A DNA stretch of 64,000 nt. Origin: Burkholderiaceae bacterium (lineage in GTDB: Bacteria; Pseudomonadota; Gammaproteobacteria; Burkholderiales; Burkholderiaceae_E). The translations under genes and the position numbers were made by a program. The notes beneath the pieces are model-generated. The model worked only from the letters and a program-made list of their open reading frames with translations. It did not search any database and was not told the origin of the DNA. The stretch is taken from the NCBI GenBank assembly GCA_024637155.1, contig JAGXFR010000054.1, positions 27,283 through 91,282 on the forward strand. The letters are read 5' to 3'. Positions 43,964-52,288 of this stretch are shown here, one piece after another (positions within the stretch are counted from its first letter, which is position 1; each line of letters starts with the position of its first letter).

Positions 43964-45163
43964 TCAGCGGTTCGCGAAATGCCGCTGCAACCGCGCAGCG
44001 GCTTCTTCAAGCTGCTCGAGCGAGGTTGCGTACGACAGCCGCAGGTACCGGCCGGGGGCGTGGAACCCGAAATCCGTACCCGGCACCAACGCGACGTGCG
44101 TCTGCTCGAGCAGTTCCATGGCGAGTTGCTCGCTGTCGTTGCTGTAGCGGCTGCAGTCGCAATAGACATAAAAGGCGCCGTCCGGCATTACCGGCACATC
44201 CAGGCCCGCCGCGCGCAGCGCCGGAACGAGAAAGTCGCGGCGCCGCTGGAATGCGCGGCGGCGCTCCTCGAAGATCGCCATGGACTCCGGTTCGAAGCAG
44301 GCAAGGGCCGCGTGCTGCGCGAGCGTCGACGCGCAGATGTAGAGATTCTGTGCGAGTTTCTCGAAGGTGGAAGCCAGCGCCTCGGGAACGACCAGCCAGC
44401 CCAGGCGCCAACCGGTCATGCTGAAGTATTTCGAGAAGCTGTTGGTGACGATGACGTCGTCGCCGAACTCCAGCGCCGAGCGTGTTTCGGGCGGCTCCGC
44501 GTCATCGCCATAGCGCAACCCGGCGTAGATTTCGTCGACGATCGAAAAGCCCTTGCGCGCGCGCACGGCAGCGATGATCCCGCCCAGTTCATCGTGCGGA
44601 ATCGAGGTGCCGGTCGGATTTGACGGGCTCGCGAGCACCGTGCCCACGGTCTCGGGCGTCCAGTGCTCCTCGAGCAGGGCGCGGGTCATCTGGAAGCGCG
44701 TCTCGGGGCCGACCGGGACGAGTTGGGGAATCCCGTCGTAGGCGGCGACGAAGTGTCGGTTGCACGGATAGCAGGGGTCGGTCATCAATACGCGCGCGCC
44801 CGGATTGACCATCGCGCAGCAGGCGAGCGTGAGTGCCGCCGATGCGCCGGCGGTTACCACCACCCGCGCCGGCGCGACGTCCAGGTTGTAGCGCTCGCCG
44901 TAGTGCCGGGCAATGGCCTCGCGCAGGGGTGTGATGCCCAGCGCCGCCGTGTACTGCGTGCGTCCGGAGCGCACCACGCGCTCGAGTGCCGCGATCACCG
45001 GCTCGGGGGCCGTGAAATCGGGTTCGCCGATCCCCATGTGGATCACGGGTTTGCCAGCGGCCTCCAGTGCCATCGCCCGCTTGGCGAACTCCATGGCGCG
45101 AAACGGCGCGATGTGGGCGGTGCGCCGGGCGAGCGCCGGGAAAGGAGTGGGATTCAGGGTCAT
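43964..45163 (-). CDS. PLP-dependent class I/II aminotransferase
   Basis: The 399-residue fold-type I aminotransferase has MGIGEPDFTAP, SPSNPTGT and IVDEIYAGLRYG, and the Schiff-base Lys in NSFSKYFSMTGWRLGW. This is the aspartate-aminotransferase-like Igamma subgroup that includes many alanine/aspartate and broad-range enzymes. The substrate is unknown. It converges with the transglycosylase gene (10 bases apart). Confidence 0.92.
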   Translation of the reverse strand: MTLNPTPFPALARRTAHIAPFRAMEFAKRAMALEAAGKPVIHMGIGEPDFTAPEPVIAALERVVRSGRTQYTAALGITPLREAIARHYGERYNLDVAPARVVVTAGASAALTLACCAMVNPGARVLMTDPCYPCNRHFVAAYDGIPQLVPVGPETRFQMTRALLEEHWTPETVGTVLASPSNPTGTSIPHDELGGIIAAVRARKGFSIVDEIYAGLRYGDDAEPPETRSALEFGDDVIVTNSFSKYFSMTGWRLGWLVVPEALASTFEKLAQNLYICASTLAQHAALACFEPESMAIFEERRRAFQRRRDFLVPALRAAGLDVPVMPDGAFYVYCDCSRYSNDSEQLAMELLEQTHVALVPGTDFGFHAPGRYLRLSYATSLEQLEEAAARLQRHFANR

Positions 45164-45227
45164 CCGGCCATTATGCCGCCCGCGCCGTCATCGCGCCTGG
45201 GCCGGGTGTCGCCGCGGCACAGCGCGA

Positions 45228-46436
45228 TCAGTCCGCGACGATTCCGTCCGCAATCAACGCGTCGATCTCCTCGTCGCCAAAGCCTGCTTCACGCAGGATT
45301 TCGCGGCTGTGTTCGCCCAGCGCCGGGGCCGGGCGCGTCACGCGGGCCGGCGTCTCGGAGAGCTTCACCGGAAAGCCCAGCGAACGGGTCGGACCGGCGT
45401 CGCGGTGCCTGGTTTCGACGACCATCGCGCGCGCCTGGACCTGCGGATGTTCGAGCGCCTCGCCGAGCGTGTGCACCGGGCCGACCGGGACCCCGGCGGC
45501 GTGGAAGGCAGCCACCCATTGCGCGGTGGTGCCGCCCGCGAGTACGGCCTCGATCGCTTCGACCAGAGCCGGAAGATGCGTCATCCGCTCGGTATTCGAT
45601 GCAAAGCGCGAATCCTCGCGCCATTCGGGATGGCCCAGCACGTCGGTGATGCGCTCCCAGTTGGCCTGGTTCGCGCCGCCGATGTTGACGTGACCGTCCG
45701 CCGTGCGAAAGGCCTGGTACGGCGCGGAGAGAACGTGTGCTGAGCCCAGCGGCCCCGGCGAGACGCCCGTGGCAAAAAAGACCGCGGCGTGCCAGTAGGT
45801 CGTCTGCAGCGCCGCCTCCATCAGCGAGGTCTCCACGACCTGGCCGCGCCCGGTCTTCAGTCGCTGGATGTACGCAGCCAGCACCCCCAGCGCCGCGAGG
45901 ATCCCCGCATTGATGTCGGACACCGGGGGACCCAGCTTGGCCGGCGCTCGCCCGGGCTCGCCGTTGATGCTCATCAGCCCGGCGAAGCCCTGCGCGATCA
46001 GGTCAAAACCGCCCTGTCCGCCCAATGGCCCGGTGCGGCCGTAGCCCGAGATCGCGCAGTAGATCAGTCCGGGATTGAGCGCCGAGAGCACGTCGTAGCC
46101 CAGTCCGAGCTTTTCCATGGTTCCGCGCCGGAAGTTCTCGGTGAGCACGTCGGCGGTTTCGACGAGACGCAGCAGCACCGCGCGTCCCCGCGGATGCTTT
46201 AGATCGAGCGCGATGCCGCGCTTGTTGCGGTTGAGCACCATGAAGGGCGCCGAAACGCCGTTGACGCGAGGTTCTCGGTAGCCGCGCGAATCGTCCCCCC
46301 CGTTGGTCTTCTCCACCTTGATCACGTCTGCCCCCAGATCGGCAAGCATGATCCCGCTCGTTGGCCCGGACATGATTTGCCCGAGTTCGAGCACGCGCAC
46401 GCCGTCGAGGGGGCGGGGGCCGGGCGCAGTCGTCAT
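45228..46436 (-). CDS. CaiB/BaiF family III CoA-transferase
   Basis: Family III CoA-transferases move CoA between acyl groups. The 402-residue protein has LDGVRVLELGQIMSGP, MLADLGADVIKVEK, FMVLNRNKRGIALDLK and the catalytic Asp in GGFDLIAQGFAG. The ATG at 46436 is the family-typical start; the open frame upstream shadows the enoyl-CoA hydratase gene. It is the last gene of the aminotransferase-dctPQM-hydratase-CaiB operon, so it probably activates the imported acid or its product as a CoA thioester. Confidence 0.93.
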   Translation of the reverse strand: MTTAPGPRPLDGVRVLELGQIMSGPTSGIMLADLGADVIKVEKTNGGDDSRGYREPRVNGVSAPFMVLNRNKRGIALDLKHPRGRAVLLRLVETADVLTENFRRGTMEKLGLGYDVLSALNPGLIYCAISGYGRTGPLGGQGGFDLIAQGFAGLMSINGEPGRAPAKLGPPVSDINAGILAALGVLAAYIQRLKTGRGQVVETSLMEAALQTTYWHAAVFFATGVSPGPLGSAHVLSAPYQAFRTADGHVNIGGANQANWERITDVLGHPEWREDSRFASNTERMTHLPALVEAIEAVLAGGTTAQWVAAFHAAGVPVGPVHTLGEALEHPQVQARAMVVETRHRDAGPTRSLGFPVKLSETPARVTRPAPALGEHSREILREAGFGDEEIDALIADGIVAD

Positions 46437-46471
46437 TGTGGATCTGCCATTTTGCGCTTGCCTCGGACCGC

Positions 46472-47251
46472 CTAGCGTCCGACGAAATCCGGACGCGTCT
46501 TGGCCAAAAACGAGCGGTAACCGATGCGGAAGTCCTCCGTGTCGAAGCACTCGAAGCATTCCAGCGCTTCCGCCTCGGTGATCGGGCGCGCCTCGCGCAG
46601 GCGGCGCGCGAAGCGCTTGTGCCAGCGCGCCACCAGCGGGGCGCCTGCGGCGATGCGCTGTGCGGTTGCGCGTGCCTCCTCGGCGACCTTGTCGTCGGCC
46701 ACGACGCGTGTCACAAGGCCCTTTTCCTTCGCCTCGGCCGCGTCGAAGATCCGACCCTCGAGCAGGATCTCGAGCGCGACGTCGGCGCCGGCTAGGCGCA
46801 CCAGCGGCGCCATTTCCGCATAGGCCATCACCAGCCCGAGGTTCTTGATCGGCGCGCCGAAGCGGCTGCCCGCGCCGCAGATGCGGATGTCGCACAGTGC
46901 TGCGATCTCGAGCCCGCCGCCGACGCACACCCCGTGAATCTGGGCCACGAGCGGGTGGCGGCAGCGTTCGAACGCGGTTGCGGTGGCGTGCATGACGGCG
47001 CCGTAGGCGATGGCCTGCGCCTTGTTGGAGCGCTCGGTGGCGAACTCGGCGATGTCATTTCCCGGCGAGAAGGCCCGCTCGCCGGCCCCGCGCAGGATGA
47101 TGCAGCGCAGGGAATCGTCGGCCGAAAGCGCGTCGATCATGGCGCCGAGGGTCCGCCACATCTCGCGGGTAAGCGCATTGAGTTTATCGGCGCGGTTGAG
47201 CACGACGGTGGCGATGGCGCCGTCGTGCTCGACGAGGATTGCTTCGCTCAT
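46472..47251 (-). CDS. Enoyl-CoA hydratase/isomerase family protein
   Basis: The 259-residue crotonase-fold protein has the oxyanion-hole segments GAGERAFSPGNDIAEF and HGVCVGGGLEIAALCDIR, and FGAPIKNLGLVMAY in place of the more common FGxPEixLG. The acidic catalytic pair typical of hydratases is not obvious, so isomerase, hydrolase or decarboxylase activity is equally possible. It sits 10 bases after dctM and 35 bases before the CoA-transferase gene. Confidence 0.9.
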   Translation of the reverse strand: MSEAILVEHDGAIATVVLNRADKLNALTREMWRTLGAMIDALSADDSLRCIILRGAGERAFSPGNDIAEFATERSNKAQAIAYGAVMHATATAFERCRHPLVAQIHGVCVGGGLEIAALCDIRICGAGSRFGAPIKNLGLVMAYAEMAPLVRLAGADVALEILLEGRIFDAAEAKEKGLVTRVVADDKVAEEARATAQRIAAGAPLVARWHKRFARRLREARPITEAEALECFECFDTEDFRIGYRSFLAKTRPDFVGR

Positions 47252-47261
47252 TGCGTGCCGC

Positions 47262-48542
47262 TCATCGGTAGAAGACGTTGACCAGCCACATCGGCACCGC
47301 CTCCACGTAGGTGACCAGCATCAGGATCGCCAGCAACACCGCGATGAACGGAATGTTTGCGCGCGAGACGTCCCAGACATTCTCCTTCGCGATCGAACAG
47401 GCGGTCATCAGCACGCTCGCCACCGGCGGCGTCTGCTGGCCGATCGCCAGATTCAGCGTCACGATCAGTCCGAAGTGCACCGGGTCGATCCCCGCGTTGA
47501 TCACCACCGGCATCACGATCGGGACGACCAGAATGATCGCCGCCGCCGAATGCAGGAACAGTCCGATGAAGAGCAGGAACACGTTGAGCAGCATCAGGAT
47601 CGCCCAGCGCTCGCTGGTGAACTCCGTGATCATCAGTGCCAGCTTCTGCGGCACCTGCGCCTCGGTCAGGTAGACGCCCAGCAGCGCGCTCGAGGCCACC
47701 AGCAGCATCACCACCGCGGTCTGCACGGCTCCGTCGACCACCGCCTCCCAGAGCAGGTGCCAGTTCATCTCCCGGTACCAGATCGCCACGAAGATCGCGG
47801 CCACCACGGCCAGTCCGGCGCCTTCGGTCGCGGTCACCAGTCCGCCGAAAATCCCGCCGAGGATGACGAGCGGCAGCAGGAGCGCAAGCGCCGCCTCCTT
47901 GAAGGTCTGCCTGACGCGAGAGAGCTTGAAGACTTCCTCGACGGGGTAGTTGTAGCGCACCGCCATCCAGTAGCACAGCCCCATCATCGAGAAACCGCCG
48001 AGAACCCCCGGGACGATTCCGGCGACGAAGAGCTGGACGACCGAGGTGCCCGCCATCACCGCATAGAGAATCATCGGGATCGAGGGCGGGATGATGATCG
48101 CGAGCGACGCTGCCGACGAGGTGAGGGCGGCGGTGAACGGACCCGGATAGCCCTTCTTCTTCATCGCCGGCATCAGCACGGAACCGAGCGCCGCCACGTC
48201 GGCCACTGCGGACCCGGAGATTTCGGCGAAGAACATCGCGGAGCCGACATTGACCATCGCCAGCCCGCCGCGCACGAAGCCCAACAGCGCCGAGGCGAGC
48301 GCGATCAGGCGGCGCGAGATGCCCGACGTGTTCATGATGGCGCCCGCCAGGATGAACAGCGGGATCGCGATCAGCGGGAAATTCGTCGCGCCGTTGTACA
48401 TCACCAGCGGCAGGTTCGGCAGGGAGCCGGTGCCTTGCGCCGCGACCATCGCGATGATCGCTGCGATGCCCAGTGCAACCGCGATCGGAACGCTCAGGAG
48501 CACCAGCAGCAGCACCCCGATAAACAGCACGAGGATGGCCAT
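47262..48542 (-). CDS. dctM: TRAP transporter large permease DctM
   Basis: This is the large membrane subunit of a TRAP transporter. The 426-residue, roughly 12-helix protein carries PLFILAGAIMNTSGISRRLIALASALLGFVRGGLAMVN-type sequence and IIPPSIPMILYAV, both characteristic. The ATG at 48542 overlaps the dctQ stop by one base (TAATG). With DctQ it forms the sodium-driven channel that takes ligand from DctP. Confidence 0.95.
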   Translation of the reverse strand: MAILVLFIGVLLLVLLSVPIAVALGIAAIIAMVAAQGTGSLPNLPLVMYNGATNFPLIAIPLFILAGAIMNTSGISRRLIALASALLGFVRGGLAMVNVGSAMFFAEISGSAVADVAALGSVLMPAMKKKGYPGPFTAALTSSAASLAIIIPPSIPMILYAVMAGTSVVQLFVAGIVPGVLGGFSMMGLCYWMAVRYNYPVEEVFKLSRVRQTFKEAALALLLPLVILGGIFGGLVTATEGAGLAVVAAIFVAIWYREMNWHLLWEAVVDGAVQTAVVMLLVASSALLGVYLTEAQVPQKLALMITEFTSERWAILMLLNVFLLFIGLFLHSAAAIILVVPIVMPVVINAGIDPVHFGLIVTLNLAIGQQTPPVASVLMTACSIAKENVWDVSRANIPFIAVLLAILMLVTYVEAVPMWLVNVFYR

Positions 48543-49048
48543 TACAGCTCCCCCCTGAACGGGGTCTTGGTGGCCTGCGCCAGCACCTCGGGCAAGCGTA
48601 TCAACTCGGCGATGATGAAGAGAACGGCGCCGATCGGAATCACCGACTGCGTGTACATCACCGAGATCTCGGGAATGCTGACCAGCATGTCGGTCGCGAG
48701 CACCTCGAGCACCACGAAGCCCATCCACGCGAGCAGCACAAAGAAGGCGATCACGCAGACTTCGGCGAAGATGGCCGCCGCGAGCCGCATTCGTGGCGGC
48801 ATCATTTCGACCAGCGAATGCACCGCGATGTGTCCGCCACGAAGTGCCGCGAGCGCCGCACCGTAGTAGGTGACCCACGCCAGCAGCACCGACGCGATTT
48901 CGTCGTACCAGACCAGCGAAGCGCCGAACTTGCGATACCCGACGCCGACCACCACCACGACGGCGAGGGCGACCATCAGGATGAAACAGATGACCTCGAG
49001 CAGGCGCTGAAACGTCGTGCGCAGGGGCACGAGCGACGATGTCTGCAT
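48542..49048 (-). CDS. dctQ: TRAP transporter small permease DctQ
   Basis: The 168-residue protein with four membrane helices has the DctQ signature VVVVVGVGYRKF and WYDEIASVLLAWVTYYGAALAALRGGHIAV. It couples DctP to DctM in the inner membrane. It lies between dctP (90-base gap with two stable hairpins) and dctM (one-base overlap). Confidence 0.93.
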   Translation of the reverse strand: MQTSSLVPLRTTFQRLLEVICFILMVALAVVVVVGVGYRKFGASLVWYDEIASVLLAWVTYYGAALAALRGGHIAVHSLVEMMPPRMRLAAAIFAEVCVIAFFVLLAWMGFVVLEVLATDMLVSIPEISVMYTQSVIPIGAVLFIIAELIRLPEVLAQATKTPFRGEL

Positions 49049-49073
49049 GCGAACTCCAGTGGGACCCGGGTTG

Positions 49074-49130
49074 CGCGAGGGGTTTTCAGGCCCTCGCGGA
49101 CTGGCACAGCGCCGGCCCAGCGGCCGGCGC
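49074..49130 (-). other. Two perfect hairpins in the dctP-dctQ intergenic region
   Basis: Hairpin one, nearest dctP, is a 9-base-pair GCGCCGGCC/GGCCGGCGC stem with a 4-base loop (49109-49130). Hairpin two is an 8-base-pair CGCGAGGG/CCCTCGCG stem (49074-49098). Neither has a T-run, so they are not simple terminators. The position after a binding-protein gene fits mRNA stabilisation or partial termination that lets DctP exceed the permease. Confidence 0.65.
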
Positions 49131-49138
49131 CCTGTCGA

Positions 49139-50155
49139 TCATTTGCCCAGTGCGATCGCGCGTTCGATCAGTTGCTGGGCACCCTTGACCTCCTGGCCGA
49201 ATTCCTCGTACACCGGCTTGGATGCCGCGATGAACGCGTCCTTGTCGGGGCTGTTCACCTGGATGCCGCCGGCCTTCAGCTTGCCCAGCAGCTCATCTTC
49301 CTGCTTGGCGGCCGTCTGGTAGACGAAGGCCTGCGTTTCCTTGGCCGTGTCCTCCAGAATCTTGCGCACGTCCGGCGGCAGCGTCGCCCATTTCTTCGAG
49401 CCCGCGACCAGGTAGGCCGGCGTGTAGACGTGGCCGGTGAGCGAGAGGTACTTCTGCACTTCCTGGAAGCGGGCGCTGTAGATCTGCGTGAACGGGTTTT
49501 CCTGGCCATCCATCACCCCGGTCTGCAGCGCGGTGAAGACCTCGGAGAACTTCATCGGACTGGGATTCGCGCCGTAGGCCTGGAACATCTTCACGCGCCA
49601 CTTGCCCTCCGGCGTGCGCAGCTTGACCCCCTTGAGGTCGTCCGGGACGTTGATCGGACGCTTGTTGTTGGTGATGTGGCGGTACCCGTTCTCCCAGACC
49701 GCGATGACCTTCAGACCCTTCTTTTCGGCCTCGGGCGCGAGCGACGGCCAGACGATGTCGCGCTCGATGCGCTTCATGTGCTCGCGGTCCTTGACCAGAT
49801 AGGGCATCTCGAAGATGCCGAACAGATCGACCTCGGAGGACATCACCGTCGAGGGTACCGCCAGATCGACCGTGCCCAGCTTGAGCTTTTGCAGCAGTTC
49901 CTTGTCGCCGCCGAGCTGGCTGGAACCGAATACGATGACTTTGGCCCGGTTGCCGAGTTTGGCATTGGCACGCGCGGCGAACTCCTCGGAGCTCGCCTGG
50001 AACAACGAACCCGGCTCGCCGACATGGCCCAGCTTGATCTCGATCGGCTGGGCGCTCACGGGAGCGAAGAATGCGCTGGTGACCAGCACGCCCGCGGCAA
50101 GCAGAACGGCGCGGCGCGTGGTTCGCAACTTCCTGATTGAATGATCCTGTTTCAT
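49139..50155 (-). CDS. dctP: TRAP transporter substrate-binding protein DctP
   Basis: This is the periplasmic solute receptor of the TRAP system. The 338-residue protein has a signal peptide ending SAFFAPVSA and the DctP fold. Recognised motifs are IEIKLGHVGEPGSLF, LQKLKLGTVDLAVPS, GVKLRTPEGKWR and GVMDGQENPF. A conserved Arg in KLRTPE normally binds the ligand carboxylate, so an organic acid is expected. The ATG at 50155 is preceded by GAGGAGACACC. Confidence 0.94.
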   Translation of the reverse strand: MKQDHSIRKLRTTRRAVLLAAGVLVTSAFFAPVSAQPIEIKLGHVGEPGSLFQASSEEFAARANAKLGNRAKVIVFGSSQLGGDKELLQKLKLGTVDLAVPSTVMSSEVDLFGIFEMPYLVKDREHMKRIERDIVWPSLAPEAEKKGLKVIAVWENGYRHITNNKRPINVPDDLKGVKLRTPEGKWRVKMFQAYGANPSPMKFSEVFTALQTGVMDGQENPFTQIYSARFQEVQKYLSLTGHVYTPAYLVAGSKKWATLPPDVRKILEDTAKETQAFVYQTAAKQEDELLGKLKAGGIQVNSPDKDAFIAASKPVYEEFGQEVKGAQQLIERAIALGK

Positions 50156-50233
50156 GGTGTCTCCTCGTCGCTCTATTGGCGTTTGGTGGTGATTCGGATG
50201 CGGTGCCGGTTCCTGCTTCGGCGGCACAGGATA

Positions 50234-50256
50234 CCGCTCGCACCGGCTGCGAGCGG
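50234..50256 (-). other. Perfect 9-bp inverted repeat between the aminotransferase gene and dctP
   Basis: CCGCTCGCA and TGCGAGCGG flank a 5-base loop just after the aminotransferase stop. There is no T-run. It could slow RNA decay or attenuate transcription between the enzyme gene and the transporter genes. Confidence 0.55.
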
Positions 50257-50262
50257 GTGCCG

Positions 50263-51459
50263 TCAAATGCCGTCCTTAAGATACTCCATGGCCGCCTGCA
50301 CACCGCCCGGGCTGTGCGGTACGCCGCCGATCGCGAGGCTCATCTCGACGCCGCACAGCGTGCCGAGCAGCATCAGATCGTTGAAATCCCCGAGGTGCCC
50401 GATGCGAAATACCTTCCCGGCGACCTTGCCCAGCCCCTGGCCCAGCGACAGGTTGAAGCGCTCGAGCGCGATCTTGCGCAACGCGTCGGCGTTGTGCCCT
50501 TCGGGCATCAGGATCGCGGTGAGCGAGGCACTGTATTCGCCTGGATCGGCGCACAGCACCTCGAGTCCCCAGGCGCCCACTGCGGCGCGAGTCGCCGCGG
50601 CGTGGCGCAGATGCCGCGCGAACACGTTCTCCAAACCCTGCTCGAGCAGCATCGCGATCGCCTCGTGCAGGCCGTAGAGCAGCGTCGTAGCGGGGGTGTA
50701 CGGGAAGAACCCGTTTGCGTTGGCCCCCAGCATCTCGTTCCAGTCCCAGTAAGAGCGCGGCATCCGCGCTTCCTTGGAAGCCGCGAGCGCCTTGGCGCTG
50801 ATCGCGTTGAACGACAGCCCCGGCGGCAGCATCAGGCCCTTTTGCGAGCCGGCCACCGTGACGTCGACGCCCCATTCGTCGTGGCGATAGTCGATCGAGC
50901 CGAGTGAAGAGATGGTGTCGACCATCAGGAGCGCCGGGTGGCCGACCCGATCGAGCGCGGCGCGCACGGGGGGAATGGCGCTGGTCACCCCGGTGGCCGT
51001 TTCGTTGTGCACGACGCACACCGCCTTGATGCGCTGGGCGGAGTCTGCCGCGAGCGCGCGTTCGATCGCCTGCGCGTCGGCGCCGTGCCGCCAGTCGCCG
51101 GCGATGAGTTCGACGGTGAGGCCAAGCCGCTCGGCCAGCTTGCGCCACAGGACCGCGAACTGGCCGGTCTCGCACATCAGCACCGTGTCCCCGGGTGAGA
51201 GCGTATTCACCAGCGCCGCTTCCCAGGCGCCGGTACCCGAGGCCGGGTAAATGACGACCGGTCCGCTGGTGGCGAAGATCTGACGGATGCCCGAGAGAAC
51301 CGACTTGCCCAGCTGCTGGAACTCGGGGCCCCGATGGTCGATCGTCGGGTAGTCCATCGCCCGCAGAATGCGATCGGGAACGTTGGTCGGACCCGGAATC
51401 TGCAGGAAGTGCCGGCCGCTGGGGTGCGAGTTCAGCGCCAGGCCGTTGGCTAGTTTCAT
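50263..51459 (-). CDS. Class V aminotransferase (alanine/serine-glyoxylate type)
   Basis: The 398-residue PLP enzyme resembles serine- or alanine-glyoxylate aminotransferase. HFLQIPGPTNVPDRILRAM opens the protein, then IYPASGTGAWEAALVN, VHNETATGVTS, MVDTISSLGSIDYRHDEWGVD, and the Schiff-base Lys in AGSQKGLMLPPG. The ATG at 51459 follows a GGAGCG Shine-Dalgarno sequence. It is the first gene of the dctPQM operon and divergent from the GntR gene. In the pathway it may transaminate an oxo acid such as glyoxylate; the partner substrate is unknown. Confidence 0.9.
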   Translation of the reverse strand: MKLANGLALNSHPSGRHFLQIPGPTNVPDRILRAMDYPTIDHRGPEFQQLGKSVLSGIRQIFATSGPVVIYPASGTGAWEAALVNTLSPGDTVLMCETGQFAVLWRKLAERLGLTVELIAGDWRHGADAQAIERALAADSAQRIKAVCVVHNETATGVTSAIPPVRAALDRVGHPALLMVDTISSLGSIDYRHDEWGVDVTVAGSQKGLMLPPGLSFNAISAKALAASKEARMPRSYWDWNEMLGANANGFFPYTPATTLLYGLHEAIAMLLEQGLENVFARHLRHAAATRAAVGAWGLEVLCADPGEYSASLTAILMPEGHNADALRKIALERFNLSLGQGLGKVAGKVFRIGHLGDFNDLMLLGTLCGVEMSLAIGGVPHSPGGVQAAMEYLKDGI

Positions 51460-51493
51460 CGGTCGCTCCGTGAATCGCAATTGATGAGTAGGC

Positions 51494-51509
51494 ATTTTGT
51501 ATGCAAAAT
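51494..51509. promoter_or_regulatory. Predicted GntR operator 1
   Basis: The near-palindrome ATTTTGTATGCAAAAT lies between the divergent aminotransferase and GntR genes, within the likely promoter of the former. It shares the core TTG(T/C)ATGCAAAAT with a second site 55 bases away, as expected for a dimeric FCD-type GntR repressor. Confidence 0.65.
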
Positions 51510-51548
51510 AGTCGCGTTGCAAACGATAATTTGACCCAGTTAAGCAGA

Positions 51549-51561
51549 TTGCATGCAAAAT
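51549..51561. promoter_or_regulatory. Predicted GntR operator 2, overlapping the regulator's first ATG
   Basis: TTGCATGCAAAAT contains the perfect palindrome TTGCATGCAA and repeats the core of operator 1. The ATG at 51553 lies inside it, suggesting either autoregulation at the translation start or that the true start is the ATG at 51568. Confidence 0.6.
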
Positions 51562-52281
51562 GAGCGGATGGCAGCGTCTGTGGACCCGGCCCGGATTCCG
51601 GCGCCGATCGAGCGACGTCCTCTGCATGAGGAGGTCGCCGAGCGGCTGCGCGAAATGATCACCGAGGGCCTGCTCGCACCCGGCTCGCGCCTGAACGAAC
51701 GCGTGCTGTGCGAACAGCTGCAGGTCTCGCGCACGCCATTGCGCGAGGCCTTCAAGGTGCTGGCGGCCGAGCGGCTGATCGACCTGAACCCGAACCGCGG
51801 AGCGATCGTCGCGACGCTGAGCGTGCAGGACGTGGGGGACCTCTTCGAAGTGATGGTCGCGCTCGAGGGGCTCTCCGGCGAACTCGCGGCCGAGCGGCGC
51901 ACCGAGGCCGAACTCGACGAAATCCGGGCACTGCATTTCGAGATGCGCGCCGCGCATGCGCGCCGCGACCTGCCGCACTACTACCGCCTGAACCGCGGGA
52001 TTCACGAAGCGATCAACCGCTCGGCGGGGAACCCGGTGCTGACCGAGACCTACAGCAGCGTCAACCTGCGCATCCAGAACCTGCGCTTCCGCTCGAATTT
52101 CAACCGCGAGAAGTGGGACGCTGCGGTTGTCGAACACGCGGCGATGATCGAGGCACTGGCGGCCCGGGACGCACCGAAACTGCGCGCCGTTCTCGAACTG
52201 CACCTGCGGCGCAAGCGCGACGCGGTGCTCGAGGATCTGCGCGCCTTGTCCGCACCGGCCGCTGTCGCGGCGGCGGATTGA
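51553..52281 (+). CDS. GntR-family transcriptional regulator (FCD/FadR subfamily)
   Basis: The 242-residue regulator has an N-terminal winged helix (LHEEVAERLREMITEGLLAPGSRLNERVLCEQLQ, SRTPLREAFKVLAAERLI) and a C-terminal all-helical FCD ligand domain. The FCD metal-binding His/Asp positions are suggested by NRGIHEAI and EHAAMIEAL. It is divergent from the aminotransferase-dctPQM operon and upstream of the FAD oxidoreductase gene, so it probably controls both in response to a carboxylic acid. The start may be 51553 or 51568. Confidence 0.92.
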   Translation: MQNERMAASVDPARIPAPIERRPLHEEVAERLREMITEGLLAPGSRLNERVLCEQLQVSRTPLREAFKVLAAERLIDLNPNRGAIVATLSVQDVGDLFEVMVALEGLSGELAAERRTEAELDEIRALHFEMRAAHARRDLPHYYRLNRGIHEAINRSAGNPVLTETYSSVNLRIQNLRFRSNFNREKWDAAVVEHAAMIEALAARDAPKLRAVLELHLRRKRDAVLEDLRALSAPAAVAAAD

Positions 52282-52288
52282 GCCGGAT

